Positions 23,137 to 36,490 of a stretch of DNA of 64,000 nt are shown here, piece by piece. Position 1 is the first letter of the stretch. Each line of letters begins with the position of its first letter. The notes under the pieces were generated by a model. That model made no database searches, was not told the DNA's origin, and saw only the letters and a program-made list of their open reading frames with translations. The stretch covers positions 4,326,001 through 4,390,000 of the forward strand of contig JAULJL010000025.1 in NCBI GenBank assembly GCA_030761205.1. Reading direction: 5' to 3'. The stretch is from Fremontodendron californicum. Its lineage: Eukaryota > Streptophyta > Magnoliopsida > Malvales > Malvaceae. Made by a program: the position numbers and the translations under genes.

Positions 23137-25721
23137 GGTTGAGGCCTTGAGGGTTTTCGTGGCTTGAGCAGTTGGGTTGGAAGGATTTATTTGAGTCGGG
23201 TTTTGGCTTGGGGATGCGTACAAGGAAAAGACATGTGGGGTTTGGAACAATAATTGAGTTAAAGAGGTTTCTGTTTTGGTTTTGTAGTTTTGTTCTTGGA
23301 CTAATCAAAGAGTTTGAGAGGGAAAAATGTCTTGTGCCTTGTTTCCCAACTTTCTTTTTTAGTATTTTCTTTTTCGCTTTTATGAGTGTGTTATGTTGAC
23401 TAAAGAAAGGACTTATATTTTATAGTGTTATAATTGTATTTGTTTAAGATATTTTATATTTATATAAATTTTGATACGTTAATAATTTTTATTATATAAA
23501 TTTTAAAATATTAATGTATTTGTATTTATTATTTTTTTCATATCATATCGTATTTTGTGTCATATTTAAAAAAAATAATAATATCGTGTTTGTTTTGAGT
23601 CTGATATTATTATGTCTAATTGGTATCAATCAGAGATTTAAATTGCAGTCGCAGATGCGTTTTCGGTCGCGTTGCGTTTATCTCGATTGCGGACATAATG
23701 AATGCTATCGCGATCAATTGCGATAAATATCGACCGTAAATATCAACAACAAAAAAATCAAAACTGCTAAAATATATAACGACTTTAGCATCGCTTTGCG
23801 TTAAATCTTAGTATCAATTTTTTTGAACCCTTGAACAAGGATGAGACAATTTTGGTTTTGGTTGTATCCAGCTAGATTAAATGATTAACTTTGTAATATT
23901 AGCAACTTTCCTTACTTATTGACCACCAAAGCGCAGCCAATGAACGCACAAAATATGAAATGAATGGGAAAGGCTATGAGAGAAACTAAACAACAAGACC
24001 CTTAATTTGAGATCATGGTGCCATGAAACTATGGATTGAATGCTTTTGTCATTAATTAATTTTAATTTCATGTTTTATTAATTATTGTTTATCTATGTTA
24101 TCAAGACTCGTATGCCTAATTTTTTTAAAATTTTTTTTTTCTATATTTGAAGCATCATATCTTATAATTATGTACGAATACTGTTAAAAACAAATATTAA
24201 ATACAGAATATTTTAAAAAAAAAATGAAGAGTGCATGTAATTGTTTGTTAGTTTAAATTTTGTTTTGTGTGGATATATATGGCCGGAAAGAGGGAGGAAG
24301 GTCTGGTTTTTTTATCATCTTTACGAAGGCCAATGTTAATTGAATAGTAGTAAATTGTTAACTCTAGTAAAATACCCTTTCTCAAAAGGAGGGAAGCAAA
24401 AAGTTTATCTTTGAGCTGGCCCCAAAATTGTTTTTGCCTTTGAAGAAGCTAGGTGTAAGGTGGTCATATTCATAATTGTAATTTGTTAAAAATTCGAAGC
24501 TAATTAAGCAACAGAATTTAAGTTAAAAGAAAAAAGATTGTTCATCCAGATAAAAGTCTTAACTCATCAATACGAGCAAGTTAAACTTAAGTTTTTAGGA
24601 TAAAGTGGTTTAGCATGGTCGATTCTATGTTATCAGAGAGGTTGTGCCAGTCAGTCTGGTGTGGGCATGCATCAAGCTGGATTTGAGACCTGAGTTGGGT
24701 GGAATTGTGATTACCCCCAACCCATATATATCAGATGAGATCAGTAGCTCCAAAGACAGAGAATTGTTTCATGCTCCTCCAGGCTTGTGAATGGCCTAAA
24801 TAGTATTAATATGCGGCCATAATGGCCGCGACGTAACGGAAATAGAGAGTTCTTGCATCGTATTTTATCTGTTACGTAACTGTCACTACATTATCAAATT
24901 CATTGAAATACTATTTAAATTCACGTCCGCGACAACCGCAACACATTACGTAACGTTCACGACACCCGTAACCGCGATTTTGAACCAACAGAATGAAAAA
25001 TCCATGTCCTTTCCTTGGCGGGCATGGAATCATCTTTTCTAATTAGCGTATTTCTCTAAATTAATTTCATTGTCTGCTAATTGCTTCCTTTGTAATATAA
25101 AGACAAAAGACCGCCTACATACATATCTAATTTAGCTTGTTGAGGCGAGTGGAGAAGTTGCAGCTTCTTTTTCTTTGAATTTTTATGGAAACCCAACCAC
25201 CATCCTTTTACCCTGAGATCGATGGTGTAGAATAAGCTTCATAGCTAGCCTTTTCACAAAGTGCATTTCTTTCTATTTTTTAATTCTTGCTCAAATTGAG
25301 GCGTGTACGTGATTGCAGATTTGCTGTAGAACTGCATGGTCTTTTTTCTTTTTTTCCACAAAGTTTTTGGGAGTACTATATGATTGATTGAGTGGTAGAT
25401 TCAAGCGTTGATCATGATTTCCTGCAAACTTCAAGTTGGGTAACTTTGCATTCTCAAGTCAAGACATCTGCAATACTTCTCAACAACAATCGGGTGGGAC
25501 AAACAAGGCTTTTTAATTTATGTCTCAATCCCATCTCTCTCTCTCCCTTTGGGGCAGAGTTCTTGTAAATCTTGAATTTGTTGCATCCATTTTAAGTTCT
25601 GGTCCGAATGGTTAATCACAAGATTACCCACCGAAATTTAGTTCTTTTACTGCCAAATTCTCTCCCTCTTGAAAGGGAAATGGATATTTGATGATACCAA
25701 AAATTGGTCTGAAGCTATAAA

Positions 25722-25895
25722 TTATGTTACTGAACGTTTCATTTTTTTAAATATATTCGTGTGTTTGACACATATTTAAATATAGGATGTGATATGATCT
25801 TTCAAATATACTCATTTCTTAAAATAAAAAAAATAAGTATATTTATATCAGATACATAATTCGCACGTATCCGGTATTCACTCGAGTACCAATAA
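25722..25895. repeat. CTATGTT-family MITE, degraded copy
   Basis: It starts ATTATGTTACTGAACG and has 'aaatatattcgtgtgtttgacac', 'ggatgtgatatgatctttcaaatata' and a 'cgcacgtatccggtattcactcgagt' right part in the family order. No target duplication was recognised. Confidence 0.5.
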
Positions 25896-27005
25896 AATAA
25901 GTTGGAAAGAAAATACATAGTTATGCATGTTTCATAGTCATACATCCTCCAAGAGAGTCACTAGAATCTAATTGAGTCTTGAGATCACCACACGAAATTT
26001 TGTTATCAAAACTCAACAGATTCAATTATTTAGTTTTTATATTTCATGCTTAATTAGATTTTCTTTTTTGCAATTCTAAAAGTAAGTGTGGTTACCTGAA
26101 TATTCAATGAATTTCTATAAATTTGTAGTTCTTGGATCCTATAAAAATGGAACTTTTTTTTGTTTAATTTCTGCCCATGAAAAGACCTTAGTGCTACCAC
26201 TTTTAGAAATGAAAATTCAACCCCTGCAACTGTAGAATCCAGGGTTTTTATGCTTTTTTTCTGTCTACATACATATTCACACATTACTTGGCAGAAAGTT
26301 GTGTTTCTTTTGTCATCAAATCATAAGCTGTATAGAAATAATTAAATTTATTTTATAATAGAAGTAAACAACAGTTACAAATACCTTTCCCCCATTATTG
26401 AGTGGAAGATTAGTTTAAAAAAGCAAAGATTGCCTGTAATCTGATATTTTAACCCCTATCATAGCGGCTGATCATATTCTTTTTGGACAGAATTCCAACT
26501 TTTATATTAAAATTTTAGTAATCAAGGCTTAAGGGCAACCTAAGCTTAGTTAGAGTCAAAAATAAGATTCACCCAAGGAGCGTGGTAAGCTTTAGGGGGG
26601 TGCTATGCTACATCAAACTTGATTGGATAGTAGAAAATTTATAATTCTAATTAAAAATTGGTTTTGGGAAGTCTACTTTTGGATCATATATTTCTTTCAA
26701 ACTTTAAAAAATTGACACAAGTAATCTTATTGTCTTTTTATTATTGTCATGTCCAATTATGTTTTGAATACAAATTGGACACAAATATTAAAAAAAAAAA
26801 AAAAAAGTAAAGATCATCATTGTAATCTAGACTAACAATGATGTCCTAGCGTAACCCTTCTCACTTTCATTGCGATGAATATGTCGACAGCGAAAAAAAT
26901 CAAAATCGTAAAATAACGATCTTAATATCGTGTTGTAGTCACTATTTAAATCATGATAATAGTTTATTAGAATCTAAATGCATGTAGTAATCGAAGATGA
27001 ATCAA

Positions 27006-27239
27006 CTATAGCCAAAGATCGTTTCCAAGCATGCAAATGAAAACATGAATAACTGGATAAGGAGTCAACAAGAATTTTTCCATTTCGGCATTCAAAGTAA
27101 CTGTCATGCTCTCTGCGGTTCCACCGGAGAGATCAGGATGGAGCAGCCAGTGCACATCACAATAGGAAGATGTTGCTGATTCTGGGTCGTAGCGATAAGG
27201 AAGAACTGACGAGATCCCTCGCCATAACTTGTCCCCAGT
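27006..27239 (-). other. Unassigned open segment, possible gene fragment
   Basis: The minus strand is open here and reads GDKLWRGISSVLPYRYDPES followed by a stretch with SYCDVHWLLHPDLSGG and ESMTVTLNAEMEKFLLTPYP. The composition is more protein-like than the surrounding AT-rich DNA, and it is cut at its upstream side by a SINE. I do not recognise the family, see no clear exon borders, and cannot exclude chance. It may be a decayed gene piece or transposon internal sequence. Confidence 0.2.
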
Positions 27240-27249
27240 GTGTAAACTT

Positions 27250-27352
27250 TTTTTTTTTGTTTTTTTGTTGATAATTTGAGGAAAAAATATTCGAACCCTG
27301 CTTTTGAGCAAAAAAAACATACACCAACCAACTAAGTCAAAGAATCAGGTGC
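27250..27352 (-). mobile_element. tRNA-derived SINE with 10-bp target duplication
   Basis: Read on the minus strand, the 103-bp element has an A-box-like TTAGTTGGTTGG near its start, a B-box GGTTCGAATA about 35 bp later, and an A-rich tail (poly-T on the plus strand). The flanks are a perfect 10-bp duplication, GTGTAAACTT (27240-27249 and 27353-27362). Internal polymerase III boxes, a poly-A tail and a target duplication together define a SINE. It is shorter than most plant SINEs. Confidence 0.75.
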
Positions 27353-28017
27353 GTGTAAACTTCAGTAGCATTATAATCATATAAAAAGTTTGCTTCATCT
27401 GATTATTCCCCTAAAAAACGCAGACACCTTGTCTGTCTTCAATGTCTCGTTGAAACCCAAACCTTAGAATTCCAATGGATTTGCCATGTCAATATCGCAA
27501 CCTAAAGATAGAGTAAAGAGTTGGCATAAGTTAAGATTCGAACTCCAAACCTGATAAATATCACTGATTCAAGATAATTACATGAACTAACTGAACTAAA
27601 TATTGAGTCCAGAGGCTATCGATTTTACAAACAGAAACAAACCCAAAAACTATGCCAACCGAACTCAGTCAAAACTCCAGACAACCAAGAAAAAAGAATG
27701 CAAAGCAAACCATTTGAATTAATAAATAGGGAGAAATAGCCATGAAGTTTATCAGCTCATAACTTAAAGGAAGGGTAGGCACGATAAAATGGTGGTAAAT
27801 AAAGTATTCTATTTTGAAGCTGGTGGCTCTCAAAATCAGCAAAATCAAGTTAGAGCCGCCAGCTTGTTATACTGCTCAACAAGAACGAAAGGGATAGAGA
27901 AGACAATATTAATGAAGATTGAATTGAAGTAGCAGATGTGGTGTAAGGGAAATGACAAGCTTTTGCACAGTCAAGATAAATTGCAGGTCAGAGCTCAGTT
28001 ATCAAAGCATTGTGAAC

Positions 28018-28197
28018 CTATGTTGCTCCGACTCTTCGTTTTTCTTGAAGTATCCGTGTCCGACACCTGTATCCGACGCATATCCTAACATGGATATAAA
28101 GATATGATTCTCCAAGAACCTTCCAAATACATAAAAATCTTGAAAAAAATTAAACATACCCATGTCCAACACTCACACCCGAGTCCGGGTAACATAG
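28018..28197. mobile_element. CTATGTT-family MITE, best-preserved copy
   Basis: The 180-bp element starts CTATGTTGCTCCGACTC, ends GAGTCCGGGTAACATAG, and is flanked by a perfect 8-bp duplication TTGTGAAC (28010-28017 and 28198-28205). The interior has 'gtatccgtgtccgacacctg', 'aagatatgattctcca' and 'ttaaacatacccatgtcc'. It lies about 0.5 kb past the PRMT6-like stop codon. Confidence 0.8.
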
Positions 28198-28680
28198 TTG
28201 TGAACTATGTAATAAAGGCATGAATGACTTGATGTCACATACAGTCATCTATATCTATAATAAATTAAAATACAGCAAATCACTTGTTTTTTGAAACAAC
28301 AATCTTTCACCACCAGCAGAGCTAATATCAAAATTTCACCTATTTTGATTTTGTACTAAATTAAACAAATAGCTTCATCTTTGTGCGGCTTTGTGTGGAA
28401 AAAATTAGTCAAATCACTTAGTCTGTGAAGTCAAGTGAGGGATCTCACTGAAAACACAGAGCTGGATGGTAACTACAGGCACGACAGTAGAGCTATATAA
28501 TCAGTTGCGAAGCTTCAATAGAAACAAATAGTACCTCAAAGGAATCATCGCATTACTGACTCTTTTACATAGGATCTGCCGCCTGAACTGCAAGAGTGAA
28601 GACCAGAAAGTTTATGAGACATATCTATTTACCCAACAGAAGGAAAGCTACTCTTTCGCTTAGAAATGTACTGCTGTTAC

Positions 28681-31600
28681 TCACGAGTACTCAAGATGAA
28701 TATTCATAAATCGACGGTTTTCTTTGCTTTGAGATAGGGTTAGAGAGCCTTCAACGATTTGATCTTGCTCCACCTCTATCGGGTCATAAAAGTATATCAA
28801 TGTCTGCAAAATTTAGATCCTAAATATTAAAAAAGAGTCCATTATAGAACACAACAAGTAGCTCCATGCAAGTTGTCAGATGTAAAAATGACCAGACTTC
28901 TTCATAGTTAAAAGTTGACCGCTCAGGCTTTTGTTATGCTCAAACCGATAGCATAATTCTTAACAAAATCAAACAATTTTTGTGTGCAGCTATTTGTATG
29001 CAAAGTCAGCATGTGCAAACTAAAAAATAGTATGGTACCTGTTGCCAATGTGTCGGAGGATCCTCTGGTGCTGTTGAGAGTACAAGTGCTTCATTGGGAT
29101 TGGCTCGTTTCTTCTTCTGGATACCATCCGTAGGATTATTATTAGATGCGCCAATAAGCGAGGATGGGATATGATTATTAGTAGGAGAATTTGCTGGCCC
29201 ACTGAATTCAACATCAAACCAAAACGCAAATCCATGTAGTGGAGCTGGGAATCAAGGAAGTATGAATACTTTGCTTTAAATGAATAGAAATACTGAGAAA
29301 AATTGCAGGACCAACTGTGCAAGTTAAAAATAGTAACATGAAACAAAGGCCTACACAAAATGATGTAAATGGTGCGAAAAAATGGTAAACCAAAAGCTCT
29401 TAAAGAGTCTCTTCCAGAAGAGAAGATAAACTGATTACATCACTGCACGACATCTCAATTTTATAGTTCGCCGTTGCACACGCATAGTGGTAATCCTAAC
29501 ACATCATGTGTGCAGACACATAAAAAGAAGACCGCATATATAAAAAGCACAGATTCAAGGGGAGAGCTTACCTCGCATCATAGACTGGAACTTATATCTT
29601 GTTGACACAGATTCTAGCTCATGGAGTTGGATAGTGTAGCAGTCCACATGCTTAACCTGTTAATGATAATAAATTTCAATGTCTTTTGATGGGCAATTTC
29701 AGAAATATGTTAAAATAAACCATGTTATATCGCTCATAATTTGAGCGTATAACCTGGACAAATGCTGCTGGTAAAGAGAATGTCTCAAGTAACAGCCACA
29801 TGGCATTAATGTGAGAAATGCATGAGAAATTGTTATATCACAAATTCAATATATGAAGAAGCCACTAGGTTGCCACATAGACACCATTTCTGCACTTGCA
29901 ACTCATGCCTTGGTTTTCTAAGGAGATTGTGGCTTGTTAAGTGAACATGACATAAATGGTATGATAAACCTAACACTTGGTCAAGTTAACAAAATTCACT
30001 GGCAGGAACCAAATGTAATAAACTACAACTGAGAAAATTTCAAAAGTTACATACTTGTATTCACAGTAAATAAACTTCAGTCTTTCCATGTTTGGAAATC
30101 AGTTGGGAAATCCAAGGGGGACTAAAGCAAGAGAACTAAAACACTCACCACATGCGGCCATGTCAAAACATTCTCCCCCGTTATTGTCTCCACACATGGC
30201 TCTTCAAACGCACACTGTTTTGCTAACTGCAACATTGCAGACACTGCAAGAGAAAATGACATCATAATTGCCGATTCACATACAGTCAAAACAGAAACAG
30301 CTACAAGTAAAAGGCACGAGAGCTGCAATTGCTAAGCAGATTGGTAGATTTTAATTTCACATATATACATGGAATAAAATAGAATCTAATTTAGCATCAT
30401 ACTCACTATCAATTCCATAGACATTGCGCCAAAATTCAATGCTGTCATTGTATCTGTCAGGATGTGTGATGGGTGCCATGTATAACTGCAAGGGGTAAAG
30501 AGTGAAAATGAACAGTAAATAAATAGATTTTCATCACATGTGTACCAGACAGATTCTGCAACACAATAAAACTTCATATGATTCAAGATTCAAGACATGA
30601 CATTAAACAGAGTGGAAAAAGAACAAAGAAGCTCAATTACACTGTCAGGCTCAGCTAGTAAAAGTGTAAAACAAAATTACACTAGACTAGTATGAAATGA
30701 AACAAACCGTTGCATTGGAAGGAAGAATAAGGCCTCCACGTTTTAGCCACCGATCTCTAGCAGTAATAACGCTTCCCAGCATACTCTGGAAATCATAACG
30801 AGGATGATCACAATGATACATACTCAAAATGCAAGGAAAATAAAAGTAAAAAGAACAGAAGGATATAGAGTCAATTGTGTGAATAAAAATCATGCTCTCA
30901 TCTCAACCTCAAAGAGTTCCTGGAAATCTCTAAAAAATAATTTAGGATAAGATCATGTGTGGTTTTAACAATCACCTCATACAGAAGCATGTAGCCCATC
31001 CACTCTGAAATTATTACATCAACCTCTTCATCAATTTCAATATCCTGTAGAAATTATAACTAGTATAAGTTGTCTCACATTCAGAAGGAATAAGTCAGTT
31101 CAAGAAAATGTTTCTCAGAACAGTGCAAAGCATGTAGGTCACCCCCCCCCTCCACCAAGTATAAGTTTATTGGCAGATATAAATTCCAAACATGAAAATG
31201 CACAAATGACCTTTGGTTCTTCATTATCTTAAATGACCTACATCGTACTTCTACACTAATGTAGTCTGCAATAGCCACTGCTTTCTTGTCTCTTCCAAAG
31301 AAAGAGATAAATAGCAGAAATATCTTATCATTGTTCAATAATTAATACATGAAGTGATACACCTGTGAGCTGAATCCAAGCCAATATGCAAGCTGGCAAC
31401 ACTAGCAAATAGTATGATGGGCCAATGTCCTATAGGGCAAGCTTCACCAATTATTATCCTATGATCACCATAACTATGAATGGAGCTCATAACAAGTATG
31501 TGAAAGATGCGTAAACTGGCCTAATATATCCAAAATTGCTAAAATAATTGCACTGTTATCTACCAATGAGAGCATCCAGAAGGTGCTATCACAATCACTT

Positions 31601-34361
31601 CACCCAAGATCCCACAATTGGATAGAATAGAAAATTTCCCTTGTCTATAATGAAATTTAAACAACAAAACCAATGCAAAGTCTTAAAATGGTCTGCAAAA
31701 GAAAAGCACAGCATAAAGGTCCCCATCCTTTTTGCATACAGTGACACATAATTCGAACTTTATTTTACACAGCAGCTAGTGTTCCCTTGACCTTGGGAGA
31801 AAATGCAAAAGAATCATCTCTAATCCCACAATGTTGAAAACCAATCTTTGCAGTTTCATAGATAAATAAATGATTCTCAATAACTTAAAAAAGTTAAAGA
31901 AAGAAATAAATCTGACACTAACTTGGACTACTGGTTGTTAGTTTGTTACCCTCCAATGAAGGCTCAAGGTCCAGGATTCAATTCCCCTGCCCCAACTCGT
32001 CCGAATATTAATATATATAGGTGCTTGTTCTTTTCTCAAATATGTGAACAGATTAAGCCCATTAAAACATAAAAATGGATATTCTTGCAACCATTTAAGG
32101 AGCATACACATCAACAAGCCTGAGAGGAAAAGCCTACCTCAACTCGTCCATGCAAAACGATGACCTTTTCAGCTAAGTTATTTGCTTTCACAACTTCATT
32201 TGCCTGCTTGCAAATAGCAAAGATTAATACAAACCCAATAGCCAGTTTCATTTCCAATACAAGAAGCCAGTCAAAGAAAGGTCAGAGAAGTAAAGAACAT
32301 ATATATATATATATATATATATATTTCCATACTGCTTATAGATAACTAGCTTTCATACTGTAATTGCTGTGTTAACCAGATCTCATAATCTCATTGTTGT
32401 AATTAACACAGTCAGAAAACAATAATGGTGATGAGAAAAGGAAAAAGTGCTAAATCTGCACTCTCAGAACAGACGGTAAAAATGACTCAGTAATAAGCAG
32501 TTAAGCACTAGTGCCAAAGTACCTGCACCGCAATATCACTAGCATCCACTGCATACACCTGAGAACACATAATCACTTTAGATACTAGACAGTTTTATTT
32601 TAAATGAATCCATCAACATTAACAACAAGAAAATAACTTTGAGGTAGCAAGAGACTTTGAACTTCTAAAAAATATTATAAAGAACAAAATTGAAGTTCTA
32701 TCTATACTTCTCTTTGTCAATAGATCAATAGAAGCCTATTGTATTTTTTAATGATAAAGTTATAAAATTCACATAGAAAACTAGTTAGAGTAAAACTAGA
32801 GGAAATCAAAAAAGTTGAACACAATTTAACTTCTAGCAATCCCCTGCACTTATTAAAGAAAGTAATCTTCAGAAATTAGTTGAAACCAGTACCACATGTT
32901 ATGCAGAAAATTAGATTGAATCAATTTTCAAATAAATGTCCAGTGATAGAGCCATTACAAATATGTCAATTATACAATATGCATTTGAAGACATATTACC
33001 CGTTTTGCACCAGCTTGAGCACAAAATATTGAAAGAATGCCTGTCCCACATCCAACATCCATTACAACCTGTAAGCAAGATCACAAGCAATAATGAGGAA
33101 GAGGAATGAACCAGCTAAATATTGTTGGGGAAACAGTTCTTAAACCAACTAGGGTGTTTGATGTTTGAGTGCCAGATGCTTCGAATCTATGTTTTTATAA
33201 GAGACAAATGCATTTCACCTAGGTATGAGATTATAGTAGGTGCAGTATAATGTTGTGACTGGATGAAATGGGAATCTTATACAAAATGCAACCAAGTATT
33301 ATAATTCATACAGAAATATCCTGATATTATTAGATTTTGAGCAAGAAAAGAGATCATATATAATTTTATAACTGAGACTACAACAATGGTATTACTTTGC
33401 CTTCAATAAAACTCTGGTGTTGCATGATTGCAGCCCTGTAAGTTTCTGTTCGAACTCGATCCTGTATGTTTCAGAGAAAAAGTATGATCAGCGAATTGTC
33501 ATGAATTTTTAGGCAAAAGGTGATCCAAATTTGCAACTGATAGTCTGATACAGGCTCACAACTTTGTCAAAATTATTCAATTTTATAAAAGCTGGAAAAG
33601 TGTTCTTAAACAACAAACTATAATTTAAAGAACCCACCATTGGAAAGAGCTCAAGTCAAGAAATGTTTAATCACCAAATGAAGAACGCAAAGCTTAATTT
33701 AACAGAATTGTCATTATTAGAAATTTTGGACACAAATGCAAATTTCAACCTTGCTTAAAAAGAAGTCAGCACAGAAACGTAGCTAATTAATAAATACTAA
33801 CAAACACAATTTAAAACAAAGAAGATGAAGATATGAGAAAAACTCAAATTTGAATTCCCATGTTAAAGCTCTCACTCAGAGTCATGACCTTGGCAACCCC
33901 TACCTCACATTGCTATAAACCATTAAATTTTCTTCAACATTTTAGTAAATTCAAACACTTAAAACCTCCCCAAAAACAAAACCCACAAAGCTAAAAGTAA
34001 AAGAAATTCACTCAAGTTACCGAAGAAGTATTGACAAAACAAAATAAACCCAGTTAAGAACAAATGAGTAGCAAACAAAAGAACAAAAAAAAGGAAAGAC
34101 CTTTATCATTTCTTCGTGAATGCCAACATGGGCATAAGAGTGAAAGTAAGCCATGTCGAAGTCCGTACAAGGGGGAGGTGATTTCTGTTCTTGCTGGTCG
34201 TTGTTGTTGTGGTGGTGGTGGTGCTCAGAAACCCTAAAGCCATGATGGTCACGTGATCTACGACCTCCCCTCCTCCCTCGACCTCCCACTCGCTTCTCTA
34301 TCGAACTCTGCTGCTGTTGATTTTGGTGGTAGCCATTACTGTATCCCGTGCTTCCATTCAT
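28681..34361 (-). CDS. PRMT6: Protein arginine N-methyltransferase, PRMT6 type
   Basis: Twelve coding exons on the minus strand: 34101-34361, 33396-33461, 33000-33068, 32523-32558, 32138-32203, 30976-31044, 30708-30785, 30407-30485, 30149-30243, 29572-29656, 29039-29244 and 28681-28803. The sum is 1233 nt, or 410 residues. The N-terminus is Gly/Arg- and His-rich (about 25-55), a plausible self-methylation region. The core has DMAYFHSYAHVGIHEEM, S-adenosylmethionine motif I VDVGCGTG at about 112-119, post-I AVDAS at 135-139, and the double-E loop Glu180 and Glu189 around SEWMGYMLLYE. The THW loop is at 366-368. These define a type I enzyme making asymmetric dimethylarginine on histones and other proteins in the nucleus. 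The PRMT6 assignment rests on the PRMT6-style N-terminus and on the neighbours TOM40, CHR27 and ASPG2. Exons are short with introns up to 1.1 kb. No defect was seen. Confidence 0.92.
31045..32137 (-). other. 1.1-kb intron of the PRMT6-like gene
   Basis: This intron separates the exon ending HGRVE from the exon starting DIEIDEEVD. At about 31915-32045 the plus strand reads 'ctggttgttagtttgttaccc' followed by 'ggtccaggattcaattccc', which resembles polymerase III A and B boxes and could be an old SINE; no target duplication was found. A poly-C tract lies at 31141-31150. A (TA)n run at about 32300-32324 lies in the next intron upstream, past the exon at 32138-32203. Confidence 0.35.
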
Positions 34362-36490
34362 TTTCTTTTTTCCCTTTGTTTTGGTTTTGCTTTTCTGGGT
34401 GGGTTGGAAAGCAGCAATTCACCGGCACTGTCTGAGAAGGTAGCCAACTGCAGCGTTTTTATTGGGATTTTTGTCAAAAACCCAAAGAGGGAATGATGGC
34501 TTTACTCTTGTTGACGGACCAAATCAAATCAAATCAAATGAGGGTTAAGGTTACATGAGGTTAAGGGTTTGCGGTGTGTTTGGAAGATAGTTGATAATAA
34601 GATCTTTAGAAAAAGGGTTTTTCCACCCTTTTACATTAGACATGTACAAAGTACATGCTATTCAGTATTCACTAAGCTTAAAGATTATAAATTTATAATA
34701 TTTGAAAGGGTTTAGAGTACGGTTAAAAGATGAGTTCGGAAAAAAAAATAATAGATTCGTTTAAAACATAAATTGAATCTTGAGCATGCCATTTTTATTT
34801 AAGTTTGATTCGGCTCATTTTATTATTAATAATAAAAATTTTAAGAAAAATTGATTATGTTGTGTACAAATTTAAATAGATTTGTGCGAATCTAAATAAT
34901 AATTTTATATGTCAGATTAAATTAAGACAAACAATCATAACACTTATTAATATAAAACTTAAATTAAATCAAATCTAATCCGAACCAACTCAACCTATAT
35001 ACATATTTAATTCCATTGTCATCTGCTATTTACTTTTCACTTATAAGGATTTGGGATGATTAATATTTATCCCTTGAACAAAACAAAAAGCTTGAGAAAT
35101 ATATAACTATTCAAATAAAATCTTTTAATTGTTTTAATTTTCTCTAAAATTGGAACTTTCTTTTTATATATCTGGATTTTTTTTAAACAAGTGTGTACAT
35201 TTTTCACATTCATTAAATAAGTAACAAACCACGAAAATCATTTTGTTAGCCAACAACATTTTTTTTTCAACAGAGCAACACTTTTTATAATTCTTTGTTA
35301 TTTATTTATTAATATGAAACCTTAAACAAATCCGATCCAAACCCAACCCATATACCTATCTAATTCCACAATCATATACTCATGTACTCTTTACTTGTTC
35401 ACAGGTCTTGATTATCCGTCAAAGTTCGACGGCCCGTCGATATTTGGAAGAGTTTAGATAAAAATATTAGACTCAAAAAATGAGACCCGTTTAAAAAACG
35501 AGCCGAGTCTTGACTCAAACATTTAAAGCCTAAGCCCGAGCCCGATCTAAATCCTACTCGTTTTTTAATTATATAATATATTATTTTTATATTTATATAT
35601 ATTATGCAATTTATATTATATATAATATTATAGTATAAATATTAGAAAATATGTTAAGTTATTATTGTTTTAAAACTTAATAAAAGAAAAAATAAAATTG
35701 TTAAAGATTAAATAAAAAATTATATATTTTTATTTAAAAAAAATCTCGACTGATTTGGACTACCTATTTACAAATCTGGGTAAGTTTTAATAGAATTTGA
35801 GACTCGAATTGTTGGACAGAATCGAGTTTGGGCAAAATGTAAGGTATTGTTATCATACCTAGGCTAGGTTCAGTGAATTGGTAAAAATTGAAGATCTATT
35901 TGATCCAATAAGTAATAAAGAATTGATCATTCAATGAATCGGTAAAAACCAGTTGAGTCGATAAAAATCGAATTAAATCTATAAAATTGGTTTTGAGATT
36001 TTTATTATTTTTATTCAATAAACTTATGTGAATGATAATATTTGAATATTTAATCTCTTAATTATATATTAAAAATAATACTATCAAAACAAAGATATAT
36101 TTTTATTAAATATTTACTATATTTAATATTTATTTAATATTAAAATTATATTTTTAATTAAATAACCGATCATCTCAATAATTTAATTTACGATTCAATT
36201 TTTTATTCATTAATTTGAAACCAAGAAAAGTGGTACTAAATAATAATACAAAACAAATGAAATGCTTGACCCCAGCATATAATTATTGATCATCATCACA
36301 AACTGGTCTACTTATATCTCCACCGTTCATCTCATCATAGTTAATTCCAAGCAGCAATCTTCTAAAACCCTTTTTTTAATATATTTTGTGGTTCTAAAAC
36401 CCTATTCTATTTTTACCATCCATAAAACAACTAAAAAAAAGAAAAAGTCTGTCTTCCAAAGTCTGAAAGAGGATTAGGAATCAAAGATAT
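34362..36490. other. Upstream region of the PRMT6-like gene and AT-rich repeats
   Basis: The PRMT6 promoter and leader lie in about 34362-34620. Beyond that, 34700-35030 and 35330-35840 are AT-rich with transposon-like features: 'ccaaacccaacccatatacc' resembles 'ccaactcaacctatataca' near 34985, and a GC-patchy end 'caggtcttgattatccgtc' sits at about 35402. No clear termini, target duplications or ORFs were found. Confidence 0.4.

Larger units (their letters stand above)
23137..28680. other. Intergenic region between the ASPG2-like and PRMT6-like genes
   Basis: It holds the protease promoter (23137 upward), a degraded TAGACCTGACAAT MITE at about 23425-23620, and diverged GC-patchy palindromic repeats near 23636-23750, 24810-24985 and 26880-26960. 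A degraded CTATGTT MITE lies at 25722-25895, a SINE at 27250-27352 and a good CTATGTT MITE at 28018-28197. Apart from an unassigned open segment at 27006-27239 I see no gene in these 5.5 kb. Confidence 0.5.

Noticed and set aside
31915..32045. Possible second SINE in a PRMT6 intron
   Set aside because: The B-box-like GGATTCAATTCCC and an A-box-like stretch are present, but I found no A-tail with target duplication, so it is mentioned only under the intron.
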